Shown: one piece after another, positions 52,289-64,000 of the stretch | Layout of the letters: every line of letters begins with the position of its first letter | How positions within the stretch are numbered: position 1 is the stretch's first letter | Source: Spinacia oleracea | Taxonomy: Eukaryota; Streptophyta; Magnoliopsida; Caryophyllales; Amaranthaceae | Direction of reading: 5' to 3' | Assembly (NCBI RefSeq): GCF_020520425.1 | Contig: NC_079491.1 | Span: 1,612,001 to 1,676,000 of the forward strand | DNA length: 64,000 nt | The notes under the pieces: generated by a model | Database searches by the model: none | Told to the model about the DNA's origin: nothing | The model's input: only the letters and a program-made list of their open reading frames with translations | Translations under genes and position numbers: made by a program

Positions 52289-53218
52289 AGTGTCTAATTG
52301 CGTTCCTTCGACTGCTAGCTCTTAGCAATATCTGTTATTAATAGTCGAAGATCAGTTCAGATTTTTATTTGTTCAATAGGACTGAAGTGTGTCTAGGGTG
52401 AAAGATCTATGCCTTCAATATAAGCAAATTAGAACTTCACTTAAATGGTCTTTGCACTCACTAGGTAAAGAGAAGCAGTATTTTTCGCTACACTCTATGG
52501 TCAAATGAGTCAAATGACGATCAACCAGGACGGAAATAAAGCATTGCATCAAAATTTTGTCCGGTGGCGGTGTTAATTGTCATAAGCTCGCTGGTCATAC
52601 CGCCATACTTTGGGTCGGGCCAATCTCTAAGAAATGAAGTATATGCCGAACTTGAAACTTTCCAAAGATTTTTTTTTTGGGAATTAAAGTAAATTTTAAT
52701 GCCAAATGAACCAGAATTACAACTACCACAAGCTAGAAACAATCAAGCTACACCCACTCAAAGAGCAAATGGAGTGGCATCAGCATGATTAAAGCCATAC
52801 CTTAAATGAAGGGTTTTCCAAAGATATTCTTGTTCAGAAAATACCAACTTTAAACTTCAAAACCCTAACTCGTATGGTACGGTGGCACCTTTGAGTTGTG
52901 CAGCTCTAACGCACAATTTTCCCCCATTTTTCAGACAATTCAAACAGCCTAAAGCTTCAAGAATCTACTATAGACTCCATTGAAGAAAGCTTCAATAAAA
53001 TTCACAGGCACACAGTTCAATGATTACGCTCTACTACTAGTCTACTGTTTCTGTGCAAATTTCAGGTTTTCGATTAAACCTAAATTCCATTCCAGATGAA
53101 CATAATCTTGCAAAATTACATGCATTCATCAGAATTTATGTCGCATTAACTACCTTCAACATAAAAAAAAGCACCGAAAAAAGCCGTATAGAAAATTGAA
53201 GTGAATTTTCGAGCATAC

Positions 53219-53400
53219 CTCAGCAGTTTCCAGAAAAGAAAATTGACGAAAATGCAGGAATTTGAGCGACAAAGTAGGTTTGATTTCAGTGACGAAGTAG
53301 CTAGATTACCCCTAAACCTCCATTGATGTTGTAGGGAAATTTGCAGAGGAGAGAGAAAAAGAGAGAGCGCGAGGGTGGTGGCTCAGGGGAATTGAATTGA
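53219..53400 (-). promoter_or_regulatory. Probable 5'UTR exon and promoter edge of the JmjC gene
   Basis: On the minus strand CTGCTGAG at 53219 is followed by GTATGCTCG, a good donor, and the acceptor is at 51827 just before the start codon. The exon would contain CT-rich leader sequence (complement of GAGAGAAAAAGAGAGAG at about 53349-53366). The transcription start probably lies near 53390. A hAT-like element begins only about 110 bp farther upstream. Confidence 0.5.
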
Positions 53401-53511
53401 AGGAAATGTTTTTTTTTCTCTTTTTTTTTTTTTGACGGGCTGAGGTAATAATTGTATAATGACTAAATTAATGAGGTCTTTGAGGAGAGGATAACGTTTT
53501 GTCTTTGTACA

Positions 53512-53810
53512 TAAGATGGCTGTGGGCCGGGCCGAAAAGTTCAAAACAAGACCCATGCTCGGCACAAGCCAACCGGCTTTCGTGTCGGGCCTGGCCGACC
53601 CTTCGTGCCTAAGGCTAATTTTACAAAACTTAGCGTGTTTTGTCGTGTCGGGTTGAGTCGTGTCGTGCCTTGTCGTGCTTTTTCAAAAAAATTAAGGCCT
53701 ACGGTCCCGACTTCGTGCACGTGTCGGGCCGGGCTTTTTTGTGCTCGTGTCGGGTCGGGCATTTTCGTGCTTGGGTCGGGCTTTTTCGTGCCGGGCCACA
53801 GCCATCTTTA
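53512..53810. mobile_element. hAT-like element just upstream of the JmjC gene
   Basis: Ends TAAGATGGCTGTGGGCC and the complement of TAAAGATGGCTGTGGCC, the family of 7716 and 40235. The interior is GTCGGGC, CGTGTCGGG and GTGCCG repeats. The flanks do not match, so either the ends have drifted or one side was rearranged. Confidence 0.65.
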
Positions 53811-54256
53811 ACATAGCCCAGCCCAGCCCAAACTATAATTATCTTCTTAATTTTCATTTTATTTTTTTTAATTGAGGAGTAGTTGAGAAAATTTTCATTT
53901 TTAATTTTAAATACATGCGAGCAAGATAAATGATTATCAACACTCAACAATTACGTGTTAGTATATGGATTAAATACATGACTTAATTGAGGTTTTTCTT
54001 TCTATCCACAAGAACTTAATTAATAGGGTACAAGACGTACACCATGGTCTTATTCACCTTTTCATGATCGTTTGGTTGATGATTGTTTGCAAAGGTTTTA
54101 AAACTGAAGTCTAGCCACCTTTCAGGCTTTCACGACATCAGTTTGTGATTTAGATTGAATGCATCACTATTCACTAGGGGTTTGCTTTTCTCCGCATTTT
54201 TAATGGGTTGCATCGTGATCGTCATTTGTCAAGAACGGCTACATATCATAACCTTT
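53811..54256. other. Intergenic DNA
   Basis: AT-rich, no gene or bounded element recognised. Confidence 0.35.
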
Positions 54257-54264
54257 CATAGGAT

Positions 54265-54797
54265 TAGAGCTGTCAAAAATCGACCCGACCCGAAAACCGA
54301 CCCGAAAATACTGGGTCCTGAACAAGATTTTGTGACCCGTAACCCGATTTTATCCGAACCCGAGCAACCCGAAAAGGAACGGGTCAAAATCCGACCGAAC
54401 CCGTTTTGGACCCGACCGATTGAAAATCATTGTATTTATAGTAATAAATGAGATTATGAGAGAATTTAAGCATAATAGACACGTTGTTTTTACTATTGTT
54501 GTGTGTAATATGATTTTAATTTGAATTATACGTCAATGGTTGAATTTGACTAAATATAAACTTTCATAGGAAAATTTGTTAATTTGTGCCAATATTTTGT
54601 ATATTTATCACCTAAATTAATGAAAATATAATGCACGTTTTAAAATCTCTCAACCCGTTGGGTCGACCCGAACCCGAAAGTTCTGGGTCTTGAACAAGCA
54701 TTTGTAAACCCGAACCCGAAAGTGACCGACCCGATTCAACCCGAACCCGAAAGTAATTTTTTACAACCCGACCCGACCGACCCGTATGACAGGTCTA
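54265..54797. mobile_element. hAT-like element, exact 8-bp duplication
   Basis: A 533-bp element, ends TAGAGCTGTCA and the complement of TAGACCTGTCA, between exact copies of CATAGGAT (54257-54264, 54798-54805). Both subterminal regions are arrays of CGACCCGAACCCG-like words; the middle is AT-rich and non-coding. Confidence 0.85.
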
Positions 54798-54805
54798 CAT
54801 AGGAT

Positions 54806-55256
54806 ATATGAGTATATGACTACATTTATTCTAGAATTATAATTAGTTCATTATAAAGTAACTTGGTGTTTACAATAGAAGTCAATTTTTATTTTTTTTG
54901 ACTCATTTTCAAGTTCAAGGTCTTGGTTCTAGTGTTACTTTAAAGAAAACAAACAAGGAAAAGAAAGCCCATCTAGTGGAGCAATAATATAGAATTTGAG
55001 AAACAGAAATTGATTCAAGAGAGAGGAGAACTCATTCTCATTAATCAAAAACAGAATCAATCGAATGAAAAATAAGAGGAGCTAGTGTTTACACAGTGAG
55101 TCAGCAACTATTCTAACAACTTGACTAACTAACTAACTACCTTGTAACAAACTTCCTGGAGAAGAAATAATAAATATAAGTTAATGATGTCATAATCCTA
55201 TAAATAAACAGGTAAACTAAGAAATATTTTAGCAAGTCCCTTTTTAAAGTTATTTT
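54806..55256. other. Intergenic DNA, possible retroelement leader
   Basis: The stretch 54960-55200 (GAACTCATTCTCATTAATC, AACTAACTAACTAAC, CTTGTAACAAAC) has the look of an LTR or leader fragment, but no paired repeat is present. Confidence 0.25.
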
Positions 55257-55640
55257 AAGTTAAAGTTTGATGGTTCCCTTCTCTCGAATGGGAACTTAAC
55301 TTTAGGTTTTATTATTAAAAATCATATTGGTATCTTTAATCTTGCAGGCTCTAAGTTTATTGGATCCAACTCTGAAATCTTGCTAGTAGAAGCTTTGCGA
55401 TGTGAGAAGGCATCAAAGGAGTCATTTTTCTTAAGGTTAAATGTATACCTTATAGTTGAAGGCGACAATCTTTGCTTCATCAAAGCTATCAAGCGACAAT
55501 GAAAGATCTTTTAGACGTTCTTCAACATTATTGTTGATGTGGATAATAATCTTCCGAACTTCGAGTCAACATCTTTTCACCACTGTTTTCGGGAGGCAAA
55601 TTAGACGACGGATTTTAAGGCAAATTACTTCCAAAATAGA
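55257..55640 (+). pseudogene. Broken RNase H-like (RVT_3) domain
   Basis: One reading frame gives a plant RNase H domain of the type found in LINE-derived reverse transcriptase genes: KLKFDGS with the first catalytic Asp, GFIIKNHIG, a VEAL segment with the Glu, VEGDN with the second Asp, and HCFREAN followed by TTD with the last Asp. The frame is broken by three stops, at 55500, 55512 and in the FREAN region. No reverse transcriptase domain is nearby, so it is a fragment of a dead element or gene. Confidence 0.7.
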
Positions 55641-56190
55641 CCTACGTTTTATTGTTTAACTCTTGTAAAGATTTGTTTCATCTATCATAAAAGGATGTGT
55701 TTGGTTGGTCCTATGTTGACGGCTACCTTAATTTTTATTTCCTATGTATAAAAAAACATAAATTATTGGATTCCCAACCATTGATGGGCCTTCACCATAA
55801 TTATCCGTAGCCCAGATAATTTTATGGCCAAAGGAACACGAAGAACAAAGATGGAATCTACTCAAGTTCAATTGCCTATTTTCAGTTTTTGACATCTATT
55901 CTGATAATAACAATAATATTTTAAAATAGAAATATTTGAACACAATGATGCGATTGACGCATCGTATTAATTTTTATTATTTTTGTTAAATCCATATCTT
56001 TTATTTTCTTCTCGGTCTATCATTTCTCATACAATTAATTCGTTTCCTATACTATATAGACAATATAAACAAAATTTTAAATTAAGACATATATATGTGC
56101 ATTGCACGAGTTACAAACTAATAATCATATAATCACCCATATTTGTTCTTTGAGTTCGCTTTAATAAAATTATCACTTTAAAGTCACTAA

Positions 56191-56684
56191 TCTATACTAA
56201 TATATTAAAAGGCGTTTTGAAGAACGTATACGTGTCACGTAGTTCTCTCCTTATTACGCCACGTCACCACTAATTAGCATCATGACATTTCATTACAACC
56301 AAAAAACATCTAATAAGGATCGAACACAAGACCTCTATGTTAAAAGTTACACTTTTTACCATCTTAACCAACTACAACTTATGTAATATCTTTCTATATA
56401 AGCAAATATATTATTTTTACAATAACCAATACATTGAATAAAAGTGAAGGCAAAAAAGGGAATGATTATTTAATTTATAATGTACAGTTATTACTTTGAA
56501 GAAAAGGATCCGGCTTTGTTTAGATTTTTGGATGTGGGGTTTTAGATTTGGGAGGTTGTTGATCGGCCAATAAACTTATGTCACCACCGTAATTTGACGA
56601 TGACACCATCTCTACGTGCACATAATTAAAAAAAAGACCCGAATAAAAGTCAAAACCCGGGACAACGTCCGGGCTACACACTAG
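56191..56684 (+). mobile_element. Small non-autonomous Helitron
   Basis: Starts TCTATACTAATATATTAAAAG, a standard plant Helitron 5' end, and ends CTAG after a hairpin (CCCGGGAC-AAC-GTCCGGG, 56656-56673) and a short spacer. It sits between an A (56190) and a T (56685), the Helitron insertion site, with no duplication. 494 bp, no helicase ORF. On the minus strand at about 56317-56372 it carries tRNA-like boxes (GTTGGTTAAGATGG and TGTTCGATCC). Confidence 0.75.
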
Positions 56685-57145
56685 TAATATATTTATAAAG
56701 AGCAATTATGTATATAATCCTTTAAAATGTTTATCCATCTCTAAAAAAGAATTTATAATATAAAAGTTAATCAAAATATCGCGGTACCTATGATGACGAC
56801 GGTGCAAAAAGAAAAAATCTAGTGTGAGTACTATTCCTAGCTGATTTATTTTAGAACAAACTACAATAATGACAAAAATAAACACTACTTGATACAGTAT
56901 ATGCTATATATGATGGAGCCAGAAAATTTAGGAGTTGATGTTGAAATGTTTGTATTCTTTTACGTTTAAGAAATACTCACAGGCAACTACAAAGCATAAT
57001 TGAGATATAAGAAAGAATAGAGACAAAAATAAGAAGAGGGATGACGATTAACATACTGTATACGTATGAATTTAGTGATCGAGCTACTTTACCTACCATC
57101 AATTAGTATTATCGGTGCCGGATTTAGAAATAATGTACTCCGTAT
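56685..57145. other. Intergenic DNA
   Basis: No gene or bounded element recognised. Confidence 0.35.
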
Positions 57146-57423
57146 CACTACAAGAAATGGTACTATTAACGACGGGAAATCCCGTCGCGAAAGGCTAATA
57201 ATCGTTGATTAACGACGGGATTTTCTGTCGCGAACCCGTCATAAAAGGGGGCCGTCGTTAATAGAAATCCCGTCGTAAATTTGTTGTAAACCCGTCGTAA
57301 AAGACATTTGCGACGGTTATTCCGTCATTGTTTGGTTGTTAGCCCCGTCGCAAAAGGCTTTTGCGACGGGATTTTCGACCCGTCGTAATTAGGTTGTCGT
57401 TAAAGATACAAATTCTTGTAGTG
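57146..57423. mobile_element. CACTA-type miniature element 8, TAT duplication
   Basis: Starts CACTACAAGAAATGG and ends AAATTCTTGTAGTG, with TAT on both sides (57143-57145, 57424-57426). 278 bp. It is very close in sequence to elements 1 and 9. Confidence 0.9.
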
Positions 57424-57833
57424 TATATATAGTGGTGTCAAAATAAATTTGATAATTTTTTTGGGTGATGATAAAGGTCGCAAGTTGCGACAATATTTAG
57501 TTGTCGCAATCTTACTTGTCGGAGTTTAATTGATACATATAGACGCCACGTAGGGTATGCGTACTTAGACTATTTTTACTATCAATGCAATATTTTCACT
57601 ATGAAAATATGTAAATAAGGTAGTCGATATAAAGAATGAAACAAATTAGAATATTAAGATTTTCCTACCTTTTTTTGAAACATGTATAATAGGTTATATA
57701 TTTTAGTTTTCAATTTAAATCACGACACATTAGCATGTCATGTCATCATTGTGACACGGTTTAAATTTTGCATGTTGCGTGACCTTTATCATTTTTTCGA
57801 TCAAATTTCAAAATGGGCAGATTTGATATTTTA

Positions 57834-58045
57834 GGGCCTGTTCGGTATAACTGTCACTCAGCCAATTTTTGAACTTTTTTATTTTAAAAGTTATTCCGTT
57901 ATGATTAGATTGAATCATGAACTAAAAAAAATTAATACAAGTATTAAGCATGTTATATTTGAAAATTTGATAGCAAAAAACTAAAAACTGTATTTTTGTT
58001 TTTAGTTTTCCGAGAAACAAAAAATTAGGAACAAAAAACGACAGC
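57834..58045. mobile_element. Decayed MITE of the TTCGGTAT family
   Basis: The left end GGGCCTGTTCGGTATAAC and inner arms (TTTAGTTTTCCGAGAAAC) resemble 14143 and 34408, but the right end is poor. Confidence 0.35.
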
Positions 58046-59382
58046 AACTCCGTCATTGAGTATTACGATGGAACTCGGACGATGAACTCATATGTGATTG
58101 TTTATCAATAAATATTGTTAATTTGATCGAAAATACGTAGTAACATGACAACTAAATCGAGACGTTGCATAAAACAAGAAAGTGACAAAAACTCTTAATT
58201 CGAGGAGGGAGCCACCAAGGGGGCAAAATATACCACCAATTTATTGTTAATTCTTTCATTTAATTATAATGTATGTAAGACACTAAGACATTAAGAGCCT
58301 TTAATTAAATTTGTCCTTTAATAATCTCCTTAATTTGGTTCGTTATGCAATGGTAGTTAGAGAGAGATATTACAACCTCATTAAGTAACATAATATGGCC
58401 CTATTTGCTCTGAAATGCAAAGGTAGTCGGGGCTAACTTTAACAAGTAAACATGTGAAGCAATTTGTAGGTGGTTGATGTGATAGTGATTGCATTAATAT
58501 TAATCATCCGAACTTATATGAACTTATTTTTCACCCGCAGAAAACTTATACTTCATTTTTATTTTGGTTGGTTAATTTACTTGGTTGTTTGACCCTTTGT
58601 TTAAGACTTCAAGTCAACTAGTAGAATTAGTGACTTATTTGTATAGAAGATAGTTTTGATAGAATCAAATATTGATTACCAATTATTCATAAAACAATAT
58701 ATTGTGCAATTCAAGTTGCCTTCAAATTTTAAAATAAGAAAGCTAAAAGATCGAGAGGGTCATATTAGTTTCACTATGTCTGAAAAGACACATCCTGCGT
58801 AAGTACTCTGTATATAAGACAAGGGGAAATAAATTTATCAAATCAACATATTGTGTGTATGTTTGACCATCGATAAACTAAAATTAAAGCAAATAAAAAT
58901 TATTTCGATGGAAATAGTCATTTGTCAAACAATGCCAATTCAACAAAACGTCAAACTTGTACTAAAATTTATCATACACTTCTACTATGAATAAAAAGTA
59001 ATATAAATGTACAAATATATGTGTTCATTCAAACAAGAGGTAAAAGTACATACATTATTCATGTATATATTTATACAATGACCACTATATATTCATAAAA
59101 ATATGTAGACCACAACCCTAAACCCTATTAATTACCATATTAATTATGGTATAACAATAAAAATCCTTTAATACCTAAACAAAAACAATAGTACGTCTAG
59201 CTAGTAATTAATTAATACACCAAACTTCACACAAATTAATTAACATCCACAAATCAACAAAATAGTGGTGTAGTTTTCTTCTAAATACTATGTCCTTTTC
59301 CCCCAATCTTTTCTTCAATTTTTTTTTTCTTTTTTCCCATTTTTTGTTAGTAAATTGAGAAAATAATAATGATATAATAATA
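58046..59382. other. Intergenic DNA downstream of the NAC gene
   Basis: Probable NAC 3'UTR near 59200-59382. Otherwise AT-rich DNA with no recognised gene. Confidence 0.4.
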
Positions 59383-62300
59383 TCAAAAGAAAACAACACC
59401 ACAATCATCCTGATCAAATCTGACATCTCCAAACCCAAGTTGAGGAAGACAACAACTAGGAGGAACATTATGCAAATCTCCATTATTATCACCCAACTTG
59501 CTACTTTGATCTTCATCCATTTCAATGTCCCACAATAAACCACCATATTCATCTTCATCATTTTTCACACTTGAGCTCACTAAATCACTCCAAGAGTAGC
59601 TCATGGGGATAATAGGGTTTAACGACGAGGGCGAAGTCGTAATTAGATTATTGATGATGTTGTTTGGATTGTTGTTAGTAAGAATTATTGATGATTCTTG
59701 ATGAGGAGGAAGAATAATGGGATGAGAATAATTTGATGAAGAGTTTGTTTGTTGTTGGCATGTATAGCAAGTAGGTGGTGAAGTGGTGGTGGTGTTATGT
59801 TCATATGTGTGTTGGCATTGGTTGTTGTTATTATTATTGTTGTTTTCTTCACTCTTGCTCTTGTGGAAAACTCTACATAACACCCAGTCTTCCTGCAAAT
59901 CATATCAAAATTGAAATTATTATTATAAATATTTTACAAATATCAATATACATACTAGCTACCTCCGTTTCAGAAAGTTTTTTACGCTTTGGAAAATGTG
60001 TCCAAAGTATGAAAACTTTGACCGTAAATATCCACTATTATATACATCAAAATGTTACATGTAAGATCTTGTTAGATTGGTCTCGTTATTCATTTTCAGA
60101 ATATCAACTTTTTATAATTTTTTCACATATGAAATTTGATATATTAGTAGTTAAATATTGCATTGGAGTCCGTGCAAATAGTAACTGTAAAGAACTTTAC
60201 GAAACTGTAATATAATAACATGATTTTGATAAAATATAATAACATGACAGATGTGTACTATCAATCTAATAAGTAAATTGTCCTTTGGAGATCTCCCATG
60301 TCACTTGATTAAATTAAACTAAGAGTGCGTTTTATTTACCTGATTTTCACTTCCTGGATGTATCTTATCTGAATTTATTTTTAAGTATAAATTGTGTTTA
60401 GCTAACCCTTATTTTTACTGAACTTATCTTATTTGTTTTTATCTAAACTTATACTATGTATGAAGTTAACTGAACTTATTTTTCCTAGTACAATAAGTGG
60501 AATGAAGGTGAACAAAACAGAGCTTAACTCGTGATCCCCTTGTAAACAGAAGTAAAAGTAGTGCATGGTGCTATAAATTAAAATGTTTATAAAAAATTTG
60601 TGATAAATTTCATCCTATTTGAATATTTGATAAAAGTGTCATCTTAAAATTTTATTTATAAATTAAGGATTCAATGGTTGATACACCAAATCTTATTCAA
60701 TAAGTAGATGTATGTGATATTGGATAGTGTAGTATTTTTTAATGGAATGTGAGAAAATATGAGGCTCTACCTTTCTGGTAACGAGAAGAGAGATGTATTA
60801 AATAATTGTGCGGTCTTTTTGAAAATAAAAGTGTAAAAATTAATCTGAGACAGATGTATATAAAAAGTGTAAAAACTAATCTGGAACGAAAAGAATATTA
60901 AGTAATGGCTTGATGAAAGGGAACATAATGGAAGTAAAAATGAGAATAAACAATGATGAAGTTTCCTTGAAATTTTGTATATAAGTCTAAAGAAAGTGAT
61001 GCCCTAAGATGCTGTACTTGTCTAGAGAAAGTGACAACAGATAAATCCTTGTCCCCAATCATTGAACATTAGAGGTGATCTTCATTTTTGAATTTATATG
61101 ATGTAATTGCACAAATAAATATTATTCCCCTTCTTAATTTCTAGGCCATTTATTTATGGTGCCAATGTCCCTCGATCTTGCTGGCATCCTTACCAGCATA
61201 TATATACCATTTCAGTTATGACCTACGTTACGATTATTACTTATTAAGTTTATATATAGGCGTGGCGACGTTTATATCTCACCAAGAAGTGATCAGAATT
61301 CGATCGGGTCGGGTCAGATCGGGCTTTAACACACACAAAAACATGCTCAAACCCATAAATTGAAGCGGGTTTTCGGGCCAGACTCGGGATTTAGACTAAA
61401 AAATATTTTAGGTTGCCAAACACATGAACTTTTTCGGGTCGGACCAGCGGGTCGAACTATACACTACAAGAAATTGTACTATTAATGACGGGAAATCCCG
61501 TCGCAAAAGGCCAATAATCGTTGATTAACGACGGGATTTCCTGTCGCGAACCCGTCATAAAAGGGGGCCGTCGTAAATAGTAATCCCGTCGTAAATCCGT
61601 CGTAAGCCCGTCGTAAAAGACATTTGCGACGGCTATTCCCGTCCTTGTTTGGTTGTTAGCCCCGTCGCAAAAGTCTTTTACGACGGGATTTTTGACCCGT
61701 CGTAAATAGGTTGTCGTTAAAGATACATATTCTTGTAGTGTATAGTTGATCAGGTCTAATCTCATCAATCCTATATTGAAATAATATATACGGAATAGGG
61801 AAGGTACAAGTGTCGATGCCAGCTACTATACAGGATACTTAGTAAGTTATTATCCGATATCAATATCATGGATCGAATTCCATCTGTACTAATGCACAAG
61901 TTCAATTAATTCAACTACGTACGTACACTATGTAAAGTTGTTGTATCTTCTTTAGACTTGTCATGGCCTCATGGGTAGGACATTAGAACGACAATTTTAG
62001 CTTTTCCCTCGATCAAATCATCAAAATTAGAAAAAAGGCATGTATAATAAATAGTCTTAAAAACACTATTGCATTCACGAGGGTTTTATCTCATGTGCTC
62101 ATCTTCTCATATATGTACCTTCCATGTGTGAGATTTAGTTGGTAAGGACCAATGTTAACCCGTACCCTTATTTAATTATTAGATTATACTTTCGCAGGAC
62201 ATCACATAATAACGATAGTAACACCTATGGATTAACACAACACATATTTTTTACCTAGGTATTTACTACTCGTATTAGATGGATATTGAATCTTATTACT

Positions 62301-62887
62301 ATGTATAGAGACGAAATCAGAAACCTTATTTAGAAGGAGATCACATAAGAAAGTTACCTATTTAAAATGTTTTTAAACTAGTTTTTCAAAAAAAAAAAAA
62401 TAATAACTTGGGTGTTGAGGCTCCCGCTTGTCCCCCCATGTTTCTGCCCCTGACTCTGCCGTTTTACTGGGTTCCTCATTAATTAAATAATTAAATAAAA
62501 TTTTCGAGTACTTAATCATTTAAATTAGCCAGCTAATACGAGGTAATACCTGTATATATGTATATGTATATGTATCACTAGATACTGTATATGTATAGAG
62601 CGTAGAATGATATATACATACCTTAGGAGGCATATGTGGACTCTCCAAACGAAACTCATGCATGATCCAACCCGTTTTGATCCCATTCGGAGCCCGGTTT
62701 TTATAGAAAACCAAAGTCTTCCTCATTCCAACAGTTTCCCGGGTCCTAGGTTCAAGTATAACCCGATCCTTACCCGTTGCTTTCCAGTAGCCAGATGTCG
62801 TCGCCCTATTGGTGCGGAAGCCCGTGGCATACTTGCGGTCACGAAAGCTGAAGAAGTACCACTCTGTAGTGTTGAGCTTTGCCACCT
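59383..62887 (-). CDS. NAC transcription factor, exons 2 and 3 (gene continues past window end)
   Basis: Minus-strand NAC-domain gene, incomplete here. The exon at 62887-62622 (acceptor gtgtag, donor AAG/gtatgt) encodes NAC subdomains C and [20 protein letters not shown], then [10 protein letters not shown], and the [15 protein letters not shown] and WIMHEFRLE segments. The exon at 59892-59383 starts with subdomain E ([11 protein letters not shown]) and encodes a 160-residue activation region rich in Asn, Ser, Thr and Pro, with acidic WDIEMDEDQ near the end; the stop is at 59383. The first exon (subdomains A and B, through the LPPGFRF motif) is not found up to 64000, so intron 1 is over 1.1 kb. 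The 2.7-kb second intron holds three MITEs. The [16 protein letters not shown] junction resembles the NAC1/NAC21-22 group, but I cannot name an orthologue. Expected role: nuclear DNA-binding regulator. Confidence 0.88.
59959..60211. mobile_element. Stowaway-like MITE in NAC intron 2
   Basis: Left CTACCTCCGTTTC; the right end is decayed (ttacgaaactgtaa). The interior closely matches 39816 in inverted orientation. Confidence 0.7.
60323..60523. mobile_element. Harbinger-like MITE in NAC intron 2
   Basis: Ends GAGTGCGTTTTATTTACC and the complement of GGTGAACAAAACAGAGC. The same family as 3417, 5888 and 47396. Confidence 0.7.
61462..61740. mobile_element. CACTA-type miniature element 9, in NAC intron 2
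   Basis: Starts CACTACAAGAAATTG and ends CATATTCTTGTAGTG. Flanks ATA and TAT do not form a direct duplication. 279 bp, well preserved, orientation as element 1. Confidence 0.87.
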
Positions 62888-63952
62888 CTACACAAAAATT
62901 ATAAAAAAAAAGTCAAGAATTGATGGAAATTAGATCATTGCTTATATAGAAAATCAAATAATTATTTGCGTGTATACAATTAATTAAGTACAATGATTGT
63001 ATTTTTGATCGATCAATCTCCTGATTATTCAATTCTAAAGGATAAGAGAAACCGTACAATTATTAGTATAGTGTATAATTGACATTTTATGTGTATATAT
63101 ATGAGTCTTAATTATCGATATTAACTCTCTTTTTTTGAGGTAATATCGATATTAACTTTTGTTGTATATTCTTTTTAAAAAATAAATTATCGATCGATCC
63201 ATGTTATAAAGATGTATATATCTTTGTTGTTCATCAAAGTGACAACACACGACTTGTAGATGCATGCATGAGTTCATCTCAAAATATTTCCATTTACAGT
63301 AGATCGGTAACATAAAACGTTACACACAGACAAACAAATGGTTGTACGTGTTATTTAAGATGTAAAAGAGTAACACTGTTACGAACAAAAAAAAAAACTT
63401 ATGTGATCGAGTTTAATGGATATTTCTAATATGAAAGTTGTTTACACCTCTACTACAATTTACGAGGATTGAGGAGAGTATTTTTTTTTTTTTTTTTTTT
63501 TTGAGGAGAGACTATAAAAAAATTTGTTACAAAAAATTACTCCAAATATTTTCATGATTTCGAAGCATATTCCTGTTTACTAGTGTGACATACAACAGTA
63601 ATAGAATAATCTTATGTCATGTAGGTAGTAAAAATATTATTACCCCTTTCCATAAGTGTCACATCATTTTTGTTAACCCTAGTTGATTATTGGCTTCCTA
63701 GCTATTTTAATTATTTACTAGTGGACCATCGATCTAGATTCATCATTACGAGTAACAAAATTTCCAGGTATATTGACGTACAAGCTAAAAGCCTAAAACG
63801 TACAAAATAATAATTCTATTATTGCAATATAGAATAAGTACCACGTCTGTAATTTAGTTATTTTGGTATATACATGGTAATAATTTTGCAAAGGATAGTG
63901 ATATAGACGAGGTTGAATTCAGATTATGGACACTATACTCAAACGCTTTCAT
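62888..63952. other. Intron 1 of the NAC gene (part)
   Basis: AT-rich DNA with no NAC exon-1 coding match on the minus strand. Contains a poly(T) run at 63481-63502. It is inferred to be intronic because the exon at 62887 needs an upstream partner. Confidence 0.5.
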
Positions 63953-64000
63953 CACTATAAAAAATTGTACCATTAACGACGGGAAATTCCGTCGCTAAGA
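63953..64000. mobile_element. CACTA-type miniature element 10, cut by window end
   Basis: Begins CACTATAAAAAATTG and continues with ACGACGGGAAATTCCGTCG, as in elements 1, 8 and 9. The rest lies outside the window. Confidence 0.75.

Noticed and set aside
54960-55210. Solo LTR
   Set aside because: No TG...CA ends with a 5-bp duplication could be assigned.
59775-60215. 146-codon plus-strand frame overlapping NAC exon 3
   Set aside because: Antisense to the NAC Asn-rich tail and a Stowaway-like MITE.
62330-62460. hAT-like element with CAGGGGCAGAAAC end
   Set aside because: The left partner (atcagaaacc) is too short and the flanks do not match.

Overview
This is a stretch of plant nuclear DNA. 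It is AT-rich, has spliced genes with GT-AG introns, plant-only gene families (ALOG/LSH, NAC, plant U-box) and a dense load of short DNA transposons. The overused 9-mer TACTCCGTA and the mix of elements remind me of Amaranthaceae (spinach, beet, quinoa). That is an impression from memory, not a search result.

Layout. 0-6.5 kb: a plus-strand U-box/ARM E3 ligase gene of the PUB3/PUB4 type, with five supported exons' worth of structure (four coding exons and a probable 5'UTR exon). 12.9 kb and 31.9 kb: two intact, intronless ALOG-domain genes (LSH3/LSH4 type), same orientation, about 19 kb apart, whose domains are almost identical in DNA while their ends are unrelated. Between and after them (13.6-46 kb) there are no further host genes, only transposons: a complete short MULE with long iterated ends, 9-bp target duplication and two zinc-finger ORFs; ten small CACTA-type elements across the window; Stowaway-like, Harbinger-like and hAT-like MITEs, many with exact target duplications; fold-back elements; SINE-like tRNA-derived pieces; an element built on a ~75-bp tandem repeat; and two long TA microsatellites. 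46.1-53.4 kb: a minus-strand JmjN-JmjC-C5HC2 gene whose JmjC domain has lost two of three iron ligands, so a probable pseudo-demethylase of the JMJ19 kind. 53.5-59 kb: hAT elements, a broken RNase H domain and a small Helitron. 59.4-62.9 kb: last two exons of a minus-strand NAC transcription factor gene; its first exon lies beyond the window.

The host genes look unrelated in pathway (ubiquitination, organ-boundary transcription control, chromatin, NAC regulation). The strongest items for follow-up are the MULE with its convergent GRF-type zinc-finger ORF and iterated ends, the domain-limited homogenisation of the two LSH genes, the dead JmjC domain, and the clustered TACTCCGTA motif. All splice models and residue numbers were worked out by hand.
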